A DNA stretch of 64,000 bases from Muriicola marianensis (GTDB taxonomy: Bacteria; Bacteroidota; Bacteroidia; Flavobacteriales; Flavobacteriaceae), in the NCBI RefSeq assembly GCF_014638095.1, contig NZ_BMFH01000001.1, forward strand, positions 1,249,227 to 1,313,226. The letters run 5' to 3'. The notes below the pieces were generated by a model. It ran no database searches. It was not told where the DNA came from and saw only the letters and a list, made by a program, of their open reading frames with translations. Positions within the stretch are counted from its first letter, which is position 1, and every line of letters begins with the position of its first letter. This document shows positions 18,463-26,507 of the stretch, piece after piece. Made by a program: the position numbers and the translations under genes.

Positions 18463-19575
18463 CTAGCCGCCGAATGATTCGGGTTGAATGGCATTCCAGA
18501 CCTTGATCCTGTCTTCGGAAGAGAGTCCGGACTGTACCTCCACATAGATCCCGTCGCTGATCCCCAACTCTATATCCTTGCGGGTAAACTGCTGTTCTCC
18601 TGTGGCCACTTCCACAAAGGGCTTCTTGGTCTCCGGATCGAATTGTACAAGGGCTTCCTTGATCGCCAGAACACTGTCTGCCCTGGCCAGGATGATAGAT
18701 GCGTTAGCACTCAGACCGGCACGGATAAATACTGTATCTCCCTTCTCCAGGGTCCCTTTGATCTCGAACTGTATAGCGCCATTTTCGGCCTTCCCTTTGG
18801 GAGCGATGTAATCCAGTACTGCATTGAACACCTTGTTCTCAATAGCTCCCACGGTAATTTCGAGAGGCAGATCTTCTTTTATTTTCCCTACTTCCGATTC
18901 GTCTACCTTTCCCTCAAAGATCATCTTGTTCACATCGGCAATCGCTGCAATGGTAGTGCCTTCATTAAAGTTGTTGCTCTCGATCACCTGGTTGCCCACT
19001 TCTACAGGCACTTCCAGGACCATCCCACTGACGGTCGCACGGATCAGCGTATTGGCCGCATTGCTGAGTCCGCTGGTTGTACCGGTCTGAACGATGTCAT
19101 AGCGTTTATTGGCAGCAGAATAGGCTTGTTTGGCCTGGTCATAGGTCACCTGGGCCCGCTCCAGATCCACCTTCGAGATCACGCCCCGTGAGAACAGCTC
19201 ACTCTGGCGATCGAAGTTCCGTCTTTGGTCCTCCAGGCTGATCCTGGCATCTTCAATCGCATTTTTTGCATCGTTCAGGGCATTGAGGTTGGGCACCACC
19301 CTGATCCTGGCGATCAGATCCCCGGATTTAACATAGTCTCCCCCTTCCACATAGATCTCGTCGATGACCCCGGAAATATTAGGCTTGATCAGGACCTCTT
19401 CCAGGGGAAGGATACTGCCCGTCGCCACAGTTTTTTTGATGATGGTTCGCTTCTCTGCCTGTTCAGTCTCATAGACTACCGGATCCTCAGCGTTCTTTTG
19501 ATAGAGGTAGATCATGGCTCCGCCGAAGGTGATCACAATAAGCAGGAGGATGATAACGGTAACAGATTTTTTCAT
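18463..19575 (-). CDS. MacA-like periplasmic adaptor, copy 2
   Basis: 370 residues from ATG 19575; a TTG two codons earlier is a less likely start. N-terminal anchor (TVIILLLIVITFGGAMIYLYQ), split lipoyl motif (VATGSILPLEEVLIKPNISG and TVSGMVLEVPVEVGNQVI), coiled coil between, then a beta barrel. It parallels copy 1 closely but lacks its acidic C-terminal tail. It is the last gene of the upstream module, which has permease, permease and adaptor but no ATPase or TolC. Confidence 0.95.
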   Translation of the reverse strand: MKKSVTVIILLLIVITFGGAMIYLYQKNAEDPVVYETEQAEKRTIIKKTVATGSILPLEEVLIKPNISGVIDEIYVEGGDYVKSGDLIARIRVVPNLNALNDAKNAIEDARISLEDQRRNFDRQSELFSRGVISKVDLERAQVTYDQAKQAYSAANKRYDIVQTGTTSGLSNAANTLIRATVSGMVLEVPVEVGNQVIESNNFNEGTTIAAIADVNKMIFEGKVDESEVGKIKEDLPLEITVGAIENKVFNAVLDYIAPKGKAENGAIQFEIKGTLEKGDTVFIRAGLSANASIILARADSVLAIKEALVQFDPETKKPFVEVATGEQQFTRKDIELGISDGIYVEVQSGLSSEDRIKVWNAIQPESFGG

Positions 19576-19604
19576 TTTCAATTGGATTATTTCAGTTTGA
19601 TTCT

Positions 19605-20864
19605 TTATTCAGTTCTCAGGGCGTCTATCGGTCGGACCTTGATCGCGCTCTGGGCCGGTATAAATCCTGCCAGGAGTCCGGAAATGATCAGGATAAACAA
19701 AGCCGCGGAGACCACTCCGAGGTTGACGCTGGGATTCATAAACATATCTACGGGCCCGTTGGCATCGAGAAGGGCGTTGACCCCGTAGATGAACAAGGCA
19801 CCCACTACGATACCGGCCATACCGGAAATAATGGTCAGGAAGATCGACTCGAGCAGGATCTGTTTCCGGATAGACCAGGGATCTTCCCCCAGGGCCCTTC
19901 GGATCCCGATCTCCTTGGTACGCTCCTTAACCACAATAAGCATAATGTTGCTCACCCCTATGATCCCGGAAAGAAGGACGAGAATACCCACAAAATATCC
20001 GATAAAGCTCATGGCACCGAACAGGCTTTCCACCCTATTGAATTCTTCATAGAGATCAAAAAAGCCAATAGCGCGGGTGTCTTCAGGGTGTATTTTATGC
20101 ACCCGTTTCATCTCATTAACAATCCCCATCTTCAGGCTGGTAATAGGGAATTCATCCTTTGCCGTAATGGCCATCCAACCCACATTATTTCCCCGGTTAA
20201 AGGCCTGGGAAAAAGAGGTAAAGGGAACATAGATCTCTTTCTGGCCTTCTTCGCCATTTCCATTTCCGGATCTTTTCTTGTAAGTCCCGACAACTAAAAA
20301 GTTAACTCCCTGAATCTTGATATAGGAACCCAGGATCTCTTCTCCTGCCTCGTAAAGTTCATTCTTAACACCAAGACCAATCACAGCCACCTTCCTCTTG
20401 TTCTCTATATCGCTCTGGTTGATGAACCGTCCAGCAGTAATAGCCATAGGTTCTTGCTGGATAATCTCAGGATAGTCGCCATAGACGTTATAAGCACCAG
20501 TCTTAAGGCCCCGAATCACATTGTTATTCCCGCCAAATCCCCCGAGTTGGTTCCGGGGAGATATAAATCTAAGCTGTGGAAATTTCTCCCAGAGGGTTTC
20601 GACATCTTCTGTTTTGTAATTGAAGTTCCGGCCTATCGGCAGTCCCATATGCGCCTTGGTCGTACTCCGTGTCCACATGAACATAGTGTTGGTCGCAATG
20701 TCACCAAAATCGGCTCGTATCCCATTTTCCAGCCCCTTTCCTGCAGAAAGCAGGATGATGAGAATAAGGATTCCCCAGAACACCCCAAATGCGGTCAGGA
20801 CCGTCCGGAACCAGTTGGTGGTCAGCACTTCTAAAATCTCTTTCCAGCGATCCCGGTTAAACAT
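19605..20864 (-). CDS. MacB-type ABC permease, module 2 type B
   Basis: 419 residues with FtsX/MacB topology: N-terminal segment RTVLTAFGVFWGILILIILLS, periplasmic domain to about 275, three C-terminal segments, coupling loop TKEIGIRRALGEDP. Residues near the start (TNTMFMWTRSTTKAHMG) parallel the module 1 type B permease (KNSIWTWSQSTSMPYAG). No ATPase domain. Lies 13 nt after its partner permease and 29 nt before the adaptor. Confidence 0.95.
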   Translation of the reverse strand: MFNRDRWKEILEVLTTNWFRTVLTAFGVFWGILILIILLSAGKGLENGIRADFGDIATNTMFMWTRSTTKAHMGLPIGRNFNYKTEDVETLWEKFPQLRFISPRNQLGGFGGNNNVIRGLKTGAYNVYGDYPEIIQQEPMAITAGRFINQSDIENKRKVAVIGLGVKNELYEAGEEILGSYIKIQGVNFLVVGTYKKRSGNGNGEEGQKEIYVPFTSFSQAFNRGNNVGWMAITAKDEFPITSLKMGIVNEMKRVHKIHPEDTRAIGFFDLYEEFNRVESLFGAMSFIGYFVGILVLLSGIIGVSNIMLIVVKERTKEIGIRRALGEDPWSIRKQILLESIFLTIISGMAGIVVGALFIYGVNALLDANGPVDMFMNPSVNLGVVSAALFILIISGLLAGFIPAQSAIKVRPIDALRTE

Positions 20865-20877
20865 CTTTTATATCTTT

Positions 20878-22122
20878 TTATTCATCCCTCAGGGCATCAA
20901 TGGTATGGATATTGGCGGCACGCCAGGCTGGAAAGAATCCTGCCACCGTTCCCGCCAGTATCAGAACAAAAACCGTCGCCAGAGCGACATTGAAATTTAC
21001 TGAGGGGTTGACGACGTAATCCACCTGTACATGGGGTCCGACGATCTCAAGGATAGCCATGCTGAAGATAAGGCCGGCAAAACCTGAAATAGCCGTTACA
21101 AAAATGGCCTCGTGCAGGATCATGAGTATGATCGACCAGGGTTTGGCACCCAGAGCCTTTCGGATCCCGATCTCCCTCGTCCTTTCTTTGACCACAATGA
21201 GCATGATATTGCTTACCCCTACCACCCCTGCGATGATGGTGCAGATCCCGACAAACCAAAAGAAGAACTTGATATTGCCGATAAGGCTGAAGTAGCGTTT
21301 GGCTTCCTCAAGAGCACTCCAGACCTGAATGGCACTCGTATCATCGGGAGCTACGGTATGTGCCTGCTGAAGATAGGAGCGGAGATTTTCCTTAAAGGAA
21401 ACGGCCTGTGCCACGGCCTGGTCAAAATTATCGACCTTAGGCAGGGTGTAAGAAATATTGCTGATCCTGTCTGCACCATTAAATACCTTCTGAGCGGTTG
21501 TGACAGGAATATAGATACGTTCTTCCTCCCGCTCTTCCCGTTCGTCAAAAACACCGATGATTTTAAAAAGAACCCCTGAGATATTGATAAATTCTCCAAT
21601 GGGGGTTTCCACATCGAGGAACACATCATCCTTTATCTTTTTACCGATGACCGCCACCTTGCCCGTACTGGTCATATCCTTGAGATTCAGGAACCGGCCT
21701 TCGTGCAATCTGGCATTTTCTATAAACTGGTAATCCTGAGAAACTCCTCGCACGGAATAGACGAGCGCTTCCTTCCCGTAGTTGACACTGACATTATTGA
21801 CAAAGACCAGGGGCGATTTGTATTCAATTTCTTTACTGTAAAGCGAATTTGCAGTTTGGTAGTTCTCGTTCCGCAGCTGTATCCTCCTTCCAGGGTTTAA
21901 CCCCATATATCCCTTTGTAGTCACTCCTGGCCAAACCTCTACTTCTGTAGTCGCATCCTCTTCGAACTCATAACTGATCCCATTCTGCATCCCTTGGCCA
22001 AATCCCAGGAGGATCACAAGGATAAAGATCCCCGAGGCTACAGATAAGCCGGTGAGAAAGGTGCGCAGTTTGTTTTTGCGGATGGTGTCGAAGATCTCTT
22101 GCCATCTCTCCAGATCGAACAT
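20878..22122 (-). CDS. MacB-type ABC permease, module 2 type A
   Basis: 414 residues with FtsX/MacB topology. Opening WQEIFDTIRKNKLRTFLTGL matches the module 1 type A permease. Periplasmic domain about 45-265, then three membrane segments and coupling loop TREIGIRKALGAKP. It is the first gene of the export locus and sits 34 nt downstream of the ECF-like motif at 22157-22210. Confidence 0.95.
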   Translation of the reverse strand: MFDLERWQEIFDTIRKNKLRTFLTGLSVASGIFILVILLGFGQGMQNGISYEFEEDATTEVEVWPGVTTKGYMGLNPGRRIQLRNENYQTANSLYSKEIEYKSPLVFVNNVSVNYGKEALVYSVRGVSQDYQFIENARLHEGRFLNLKDMTSTGKVAVIGKKIKDDVFLDVETPIGEFINISGVLFKIIGVFDEREEREEERIYIPVTTAQKVFNGADRISNISYTLPKVDNFDQAVAQAVSFKENLRSYLQQAHTVAPDDTSAIQVWSALEEAKRYFSLIGNIKFFFWFVGICTIIAGVVGVSNIMLIVVKERTREIGIRKALGAKPWSIILMILHEAIFVTAISGFAGLIFSMAILEIVGPHVQVDYVVNPSVNFNVALATVFVLILAGTVAGFFPAWRAANIHTIDALRDE

Positions 22123-22156
22123 TGGGTTAGTGTTAGGATTCCCGGGATACTAAAGA

Positions 22157-22210
22157 GACTCTCCAAGGTCCGATTTGTTACAGGAAGTTACATTAAATGA
22201 ATGTTAAAAT
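22157..22210 (-). promoter_or_regulatory. ECF-sigma-like promoter motif, copy A (before the first permease)
   Basis: On the minus strand: ATTTTAACA (22202-22210), 19 nt, TGTAAC (22177-22182), exactly 16 nt, AGTC (22157-22160), then the ATG 34 nt on. A second TGTAAC lies 10 bp upstream of the first (22187-22192). It begins directly after the stop codon of the gene upstream. Copy B is at 18407-18459. Confidence 0.6.
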
Positions 22211-22453
22211 TCAGGCTGAGGACCTCATCTTCCGATAGATAAAGAAAAACAATGCCCCGATCAGGATATAGGGTATGGCCATCAGGTAGACGATCCCATT
22301 GTTGATGCCCTCGGCTACCGACGTATTTCCTTCGCTCTCCAGTACTGCGCGGCACATGGCACATTGGGCCTCAGCGATCCCAGGGAAAGCCAGCACTGCC
22401 AAAAGAAGCAGGAAAGGCAGAATTTTACGGGAATTTATTGGAAGCGTTTTCAT
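22211..22453 (-). CDS. small CxxC membrane protein, probable oxidase assembly context
   Basis: 80 residues from ATG 22453. Signal peptide or first membrane segment (ILPFLLLLAVLAFPGIAEA), directly followed by QCAMCRAVLES with a CxxC pair, then a second membrane segment (GIVYLMAIPYILIGALFFFIY) and a short basic tail. The CxxC would face the periplasm at the membrane surface. It closes the run SCO-like, SCO1, DUF420, so metal or thiol handling for the cytochrome oxidase is a reasonable guess, but I do not recognise a characterised relative. Confidence 0.75.
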   Translation of the reverse strand: MKTLPINSRKILPFLLLLAVLAFPGIAEAQCAMCRAVLESEGNTSVAEGINNGIVYLMAIPYILIGALFFFIYRKMRSSA

Positions 22454-22469
22454 CGCGTTCAAAGGATCC

Positions 22470-23000
22470 TTAGGTGTAATAGGGAGAGATCATCAAATAT
22501 ACAACAACCCCTGTAACGGCTACATACAACCACACCGGGAAGGTGATCCTGGCGAGTTTTCTATGTCTTTCGAAATTTTTCATGTACGCCCTGGCATAGG
22601 TATGAAGTACCAGAGGAATAATCGCGATGGAAAGAACTATATGTGAGATCAGGATAAAATAGTACAAGTATCTAATCCAACCTTCCCCTCCGTATGGGGT
22701 GCTGTCAGAGGTCATGTGATAGGCCACATACATCACCAGGAAAACCAGGGAAAGACCTATGCAGGTGGTCATCAATCGCTGATGCAACAGTCGTTTTCCG
22801 TTTTTAATGGCCCATACTGCCGCTATCAATAATACGGCGGTTAATCCATTGATCCCTGCATATATGGGGGGCAGGAAACTCAGGGGTTCCACATCAGGTA
22901 GTCTTACGCCAAACAATACAGCAACTACAATGGGGATCAGGATAGAGATAATTGTAATTCCCCTGTTTACCTGTTTTTCTGTTAATGTCATTGTACTCAT
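22470..23000 (-). CDS. DUF420 membrane protein (CtaM-like)
   Basis: 176 residues with five predicted membrane segments (for example ITIISILIPIVVAVLFGV and ILISHIVLSIAIIPLVL) and conserved histidines in YHMTSD and VLHTYARAY. DUF420 proteins such as CtaM are needed for maturation of some heme-copper oxidases. The ATG begins one nucleotide after the SCO1 stop, so translation is coupled. Confidence 0.9.
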   Translation of the reverse strand: MSTMTLTEKQVNRGITIISILIPIVVAVLFGVRLPDVEPLSFLPPIYAGINGLTAVLLIAAVWAIKNGKRLLHQRLMTTCIGLSLVFLVMYVAYHMTSDSTPYGGEGWIRYLYYFILISHIVLSIAIIPLVLHTYARAYMKNFERHRKLARITFPVWLYVAVTGVVVYLMISPYYT

Positions 23001-23001
23001 C

Positions 23002-23730
23002 TTATTCTAGCAATAGTTTTTTTATGTCTTCTTTGAGAATACTTATCTGTTCCTGTTCTCCTTCAAAATTCTCACCCTGGGATTCGGTGATGGTTCCACG
23101 GTAATAGACTAAGGGATTACCGTAGGGGTCCTTTCTGGATCGGATATATCCGTTTTTGTCCACCAGGGCAAAAAGACCTGAATGCTCAAATCCGCCAGGG
23201 ACGTTTGGGTCGCTTGCCGCAAAGATGTTAAAGCCTTCATTGGCCAGTTTCATCACTTCCTCCTGACTGCCGGTAAGGAGGTTCCAGTCCATATCCGTAA
23301 TCCCGTACTTTTCCGCATAAGCCTTGAGGACGATGGGAGTGTCATACTCCGGATTGATGGTAAAGGAGGCGATCCCGAAATTGTCGAATTCGCGGAATTC
23401 ATCCTGTATCTCTACCAGGTTCTGATTCATGATGGGGCAGATGGTGGGGCAGGTGGTAAAGAAGAATTCCACAACGTAGACCTTGCCTTTGTAATCCTCA
23501 TTTGAGATCAGGAGACTGTCCTGGTTGAGAAAACTGAATTCAGGGACACGCCTCTTCTTGTTGTTGAGGGTGATATACTCCAGGGGCCTTTCCGTACCCT
23601 GGACTACGTTCATCCGGGTGTTCTCAACAACGCTGCCCGACTTCACCCTTTCTATGATCCTCGGGATAAAAATGATACCGAAGACGAGAATGACGAGAGA
23701 GACCCAGACGTAGGTGTACTTGTTTTTCAT
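23002..23730 (-). CDS. SCO1/SenC copper chaperone
   Basis: 242 residues. One N-terminal membrane anchor (YVWVSLVILVFGIIFIPRI) and a periplasmic thioredoxin fold. The copper-binding residues of the family are all present: Cys94 and Cys98 in TTCPTICP and His183 in GFEHSG. It delivers copper to, or reduces, the CuA site of cytochrome oxidase subunit II. It overlaps the upstream gene by 4 bp. Confidence 0.95.
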   Translation of the reverse strand: MKNKYTYVWVSLVILVFGIIFIPRIIERVKSGSVVENTRMNVVQGTERPLEYITLNNKKRRVPEFSFLNQDSLLISNEDYKGKVYVVEFFFTTCPTICPIMNQNLVEIQDEFREFDNFGIASFTINPEYDTPIVLKAYAEKYGITDMDWNLLTGSQEEVMKLANEGFNIFAASDPNVPGGFEHSGLFALVDKNGYIRSRKDPYGNPLVYYRGTITESQGENFEGEQEQISILKEDIKKLLLE

Positions 23731-24362
23731 CCCTTCTTCCTTTGGGCGTTATTCTTTTTAAGGGCGAGGCGGTATTCGGCAAGGATGATCTTTACATCGT
23801 CTTCCATCTTGTTGTTCAATTCTGCTACGGAATTGGTATTGAACCCGTATTTGGTCCCTTCGTCCTCATCGTCTTTTCTCCCCCTAAGGTTCCTGTCTTT
23901 GTCTATGATAAAGACATAGGGGGTGCCCAGGCCTTCATCCAGCTGCAGGTCCGAATTCAGAGATGTGAACAACTCCTCGATCGCCTTGTCTTCTGCAAAG
24001 ACGAAATTCCAGTTAGATGTATCGGTAAGGTTGCTGAGTTCCTCCCTGATCTCGTCCGCTATGTCCTCCGTTCCCTTCGGCATGACCATCACCATCTGAA
24101 AATCGTTGAATTCATAGAAGCGTTTGTAGATCTTCTGATTCAGGTTAAAGGCGTTTCCTTTCCTCAGAGAAGCATCTCTCCCCAGAAAACCCAGGATGGT
24201 GATCTTGTCCTGCAACCTCACTTCTGTATCCATCGCGTCCAATTCGGAAACGTTTTCGGTAAGGGTGGGAAGGCGTCCAAAGTTGTTTACCCCCGAGGCA
24301 AAAAAGAGGTAGGCCACCAGGGGAAGAATAAACAGGACAACAAGTACAAAGGTCTTTTTCAT
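23727..24362 (-). CDS. SCO-like thioredoxin-fold protein without cysteines
   Basis: 211 residues. N-terminal anchor (TFVLVVLFILPLVAYLFFASG), then a thioredoxin-like core with ITILGFLGRD where a SCO protein would have its CxxxC, and the cis-Pro-like strand GTPYVFIIDKDRNLRGRKDDEDEG. The last segment is the same kind of YIRSRKDP-like end seen in SCO1. I find no cysteine in the whole protein, so it cannot act as a thiol or copper chaperone by the usual route. Coupled by a 4-bp overlap to SCO1; a structural or partner role in the same pathway is inferred. Confidence 0.75.
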   Translation of the reverse strand: MKKTFVLVVLFILPLVAYLFFASGVNNFGRLPTLTENVSELDAMDTEVRLQDKITILGFLGRDASLRKGNAFNLNQKIYKRFYEFNDFQMVMVMPKGTEDIADEIREELSNLTDTSNWNFVFAEDKAIEELFTSLNSDLQLDEGLGTPYVFIIDKDRNLRGRKDDEDEGTKYGFNTNSVAELNNKMEDDVKIILAEYRLALKKNNAQRKKG

Positions 24363-24390
24363 GCTGCTTCAAAAGCTTTACAAAAATAAA

Positions 24391-24414
24391 AAAGACGGTT
24401 GTGATACCGTCTTT
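24391..24414. terminator. terminator after the subunit IV gene
   Basis: AAAGACGGT (24391-24399) pairs with ACCGTCTTT (24406-24414) over a 6-nt loop. On the minus strand it is followed by a T-rich run, so it should end the ctaB-coxIII-coxIII-coxIV transcript, with partial read-through or a separate promoter needed for the SCO genes. Confidence 0.85.
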
Positions 24415-24433
24415 TTAAGTTGTTAATTCAATG

Positions 24434-24817
24434 TTAGAAATTCCATTGCAAATACCCGTCCTTAAAGACATTATAGATATAATCGGCCTCGAAGAGGAGG
24501 ATAAAGATCAGGTAGCTTACCAGGAAGATCGGGGTCCATACTATAGCCCTTCTCAATGAACTCTTCTCATCCCTGAGGTGCATAAAATCCCAGGCTATGT
24601 AATATGCCTTCACCAGGGTCAGGATGATGAAGATCCAGTTGAGTAACTTCATCCCAATAAGTGTATTCCCGGTGAGTATCTCAGGTTTGGTGATACCCAG
24701 GGCTACTTCTACGGTTGTCACAATCGAGAGGAAGATCAGGACACCCCAAATTTTTTGGGTGTTCGACTTAAATTTCAGTGTTCCCCTGAAGATTGCTAAT
24801 TTATGTTCGTGTGCCAT
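24434..24817 (-). CDS. cytochrome c oxidase subunit IV family protein
   Basis: 127 residues with three membrane segments (IWGVLIFLSIVTTVEVALG, LLNWIFIILTLVKAYYIAW, AIVWTPIFLVSYLIFILLF) and the conserved DFMHLRDE loop of the bacterial subunit IV family. A small accessory subunit of the aa3 oxidase whose catalytic subunits are encoded at 48.8-51.8 kb. Confidence 0.9.
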   Translation of the reverse strand: MAHEHKLAIFRGTLKFKSNTQKIWGVLIFLSIVTTVEVALGITKPEILTGNTLIGMKLLNWIFIILTLVKAYYIAWDFMHLRDEKSSLRRAIVWTPIFLVSYLIFILLFEADYIYNVFKDGYLQWNF

Positions 24818-24850
24818 GCGAGATGCTTTTTATTCTTGTATTTATATGAT

Positions 24851-25828
24851 TTAAACGAGGTAGAAGAACGTGAAGACGAATACCCAGACAAGGTCTACAA
24901 AGTGCCAGTACAACCCTACCTTCTCCACCATTTCGTAATGTCCCCGTCGCTCATAGGTTCCCAGGATGATATTGAAGAAGATGATCACGTTGATCACTAC
25001 CCCGGAGAACACGTGAAATCCGTGAAAGCCCGTGATAAAGAAGAAAAAGTCTGCGAAGAGCCGGCTGCCGTATTCATTTCGGATCAGGTTGGCGCCTTCC
25101 ACAACGAGCGTGGCATCCTTGATCTTGGCCAGGGATTCTTCCCGGGTCAGCAAGGTTTTCTCCCCTTCGGCGTTCAGTGTCTCTGTGCGGATCAGGATAT
25201 TGGGATTAGACAAAAATCCCTGTTTTACCTCTTCCAGGGAATAAGAGGGAAGTGAGGATTCACTGGAGAACCATACTCCGTCATTCCGTTGAAGGGTTTC
25301 CCTTTCTGAAGGGATCACCTGAGCGAAGTCGGCCAGAGCCGCACGCTGTCCTGTATCGGCTTGTACAAACTGGAGGATACGCCCTCCTTTGGTCTCAAGG
25401 GCTCCGTAATCTCCTTTGATAAAGGTAGCCCATTCCCATGCCTGTGAGCCCACGAATATGGCCCCGCCTATGATGGTCAGGAACATGTAGAGGATCACTT
25501 TGTTTTTCATCATCCTGTGGCCAGCGTCTACAGCCAGTACCATTGTCACAGAAGACATGATGAGGATAAATGTCATAAAGGCCACGTAGTACATGGGGAA
25601 ATTCCCGTGTATGAAAGGCACGTGGGTGAACACCTCATCGGCAATAGGCCAGGTCTCGATGAACTTGAATCTGGAAAATCCATAGGAAGCCAGGAAACCG
25701 GAGAAGGTAAGGGCATCAGAAACGATAAAGAACCACATCATGAGTTTGCCATAACTCGCCCCCAACGGACGGTTACCGCCACCCCATACACTTTCTTCTT
25801 CAGCTCCCGTAGAGATTGTCGTATCCAT
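24851..25828 (-). CDS. cytochrome c oxidase subunit III (long form)
   Basis: 325 residues. Membrane segments flank the family motifs WFFIVSDALTFSGF, GSQAWEWATFIKGDYG, FFFITGFHGFHVFSG and GLYWHFVDLVWVFVF. Between about residues 138 and 255 there is a hydrophilic insertion of roughly 115 residues, where ordinary subunit III has a short loop. Long versions like this occur in Bacteroidetes. It is followed by subunit IV, 33 nt downstream. Confidence 0.93.
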   Translation of the reverse strand: MDTTISTGAEEESVWGGGNRPLGASYGKLMMWFFIVSDALTFSGFLASYGFSRFKFIETWPIADEVFTHVPFIHGNFPMYYVAFMTFILIMSSVTMVLAVDAGHRMMKNKVILYMFLTIIGGAIFVGSQAWEWATFIKGDYGALETKGGRILQFVQADTGQRAALADFAQVIPSERETLQRNDGVWFSSESSLPSYSLEEVKQGFLSNPNILIRTETLNAEGEKTLLTREESLAKIKDATLVVEGANLIRNEYGSRLFADFFFFITGFHGFHVFSGVVINVIIFFNIILGTYERRGHYEMVEKVGLYWHFVDLVWVFVFTFFYLV

Positions 25829-25927
25829 ATAAATTTGGTCTTGTTAAGATAAGTTTAGCAAAAATACATTTTTTTACAGGAAAGAAAAGCGAATCCCATG
25901 GCAATGGGAGTGTTTTTTTTCCCTCTA

Positions 25928-26506
25928 TTAGAAGAAATAGAAAAAGAGAACCAGGTATACCCATAAAAGGTCCAGGAAGTGCCAGAAGGTGGCCCCCAAA
26001 TCCATCCCCAGCATATCATCCGGTATGTACTTGCCCCTGATCTGCCTGAACAGGACCACCAGGAGGGAAATGATCCCGGCTACCACGTGCAGGATATGCA
26101 CGGCTGCGATCAGAAAAATATATGACATGGTGATATTGCTGGTCGGACCGGTAAAATAATACCCCTGTGCAATGATCTCGCTGAATCCCGCAAATTGAAG
26201 TACAATGAACACGATACCCAGTACAAGGGTACCAACCAGCCACCCGGTGGCCGATTTCTGGTCTCCTATCTTTACAGACTTTCGGGCGAGAATATAGGTA
26301 AGGCTGCTGAGCACGATCACCGCCGTGCTGTAATAGAAGGCTGTGGGCAGACTAAAATCGGTCAGCCAGTCTTCACGGGAGCTGCTCACGATAAAAGCAC
26401 TGGTCCATCCGGCGAATCCCATCAGCAGACTGATGATCCCGAACCAGAGCATCATCTTCTTGGCTCTTTCGTTCTTTTGCTTTTGTGTTCCTTGTGTCAG
26501 ATCCAT
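25928..26506 (-). CDS. cytochrome c oxidase subunit III (short form)
   Basis: 192 residues, five membrane segments, with SEIIAQGYYFTG, the HILHVVAGI motif and the C-terminal ATFWHFLDLLWVYLVLFFYFF typical of subunit III. It begins just after ctaB, which ends one nucleotide later on the strand, so translation is probably coupled. Two subunit III-like genes in tandem are usual in this phylum. Confidence 0.93.
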   Translation of the reverse strand: MDLTQGTQKQKNERAKKMMLWFGIISLLMGFAGWTSAFIVSSSREDWLTDFSLPTAFYYSTAVIVLSSLTYILARKSVKIGDQKSATGWLVGTLVLGIVFIVLQFAGFSEIIAQGYYFTGPTSNITMSYIFLIAAVHILHVVAGIISLLVVLFRQIRGKYIPDDMLGMDLGATFWHFLDLLWVYLVLFFYFF

Positions 26507-26507
26507 A

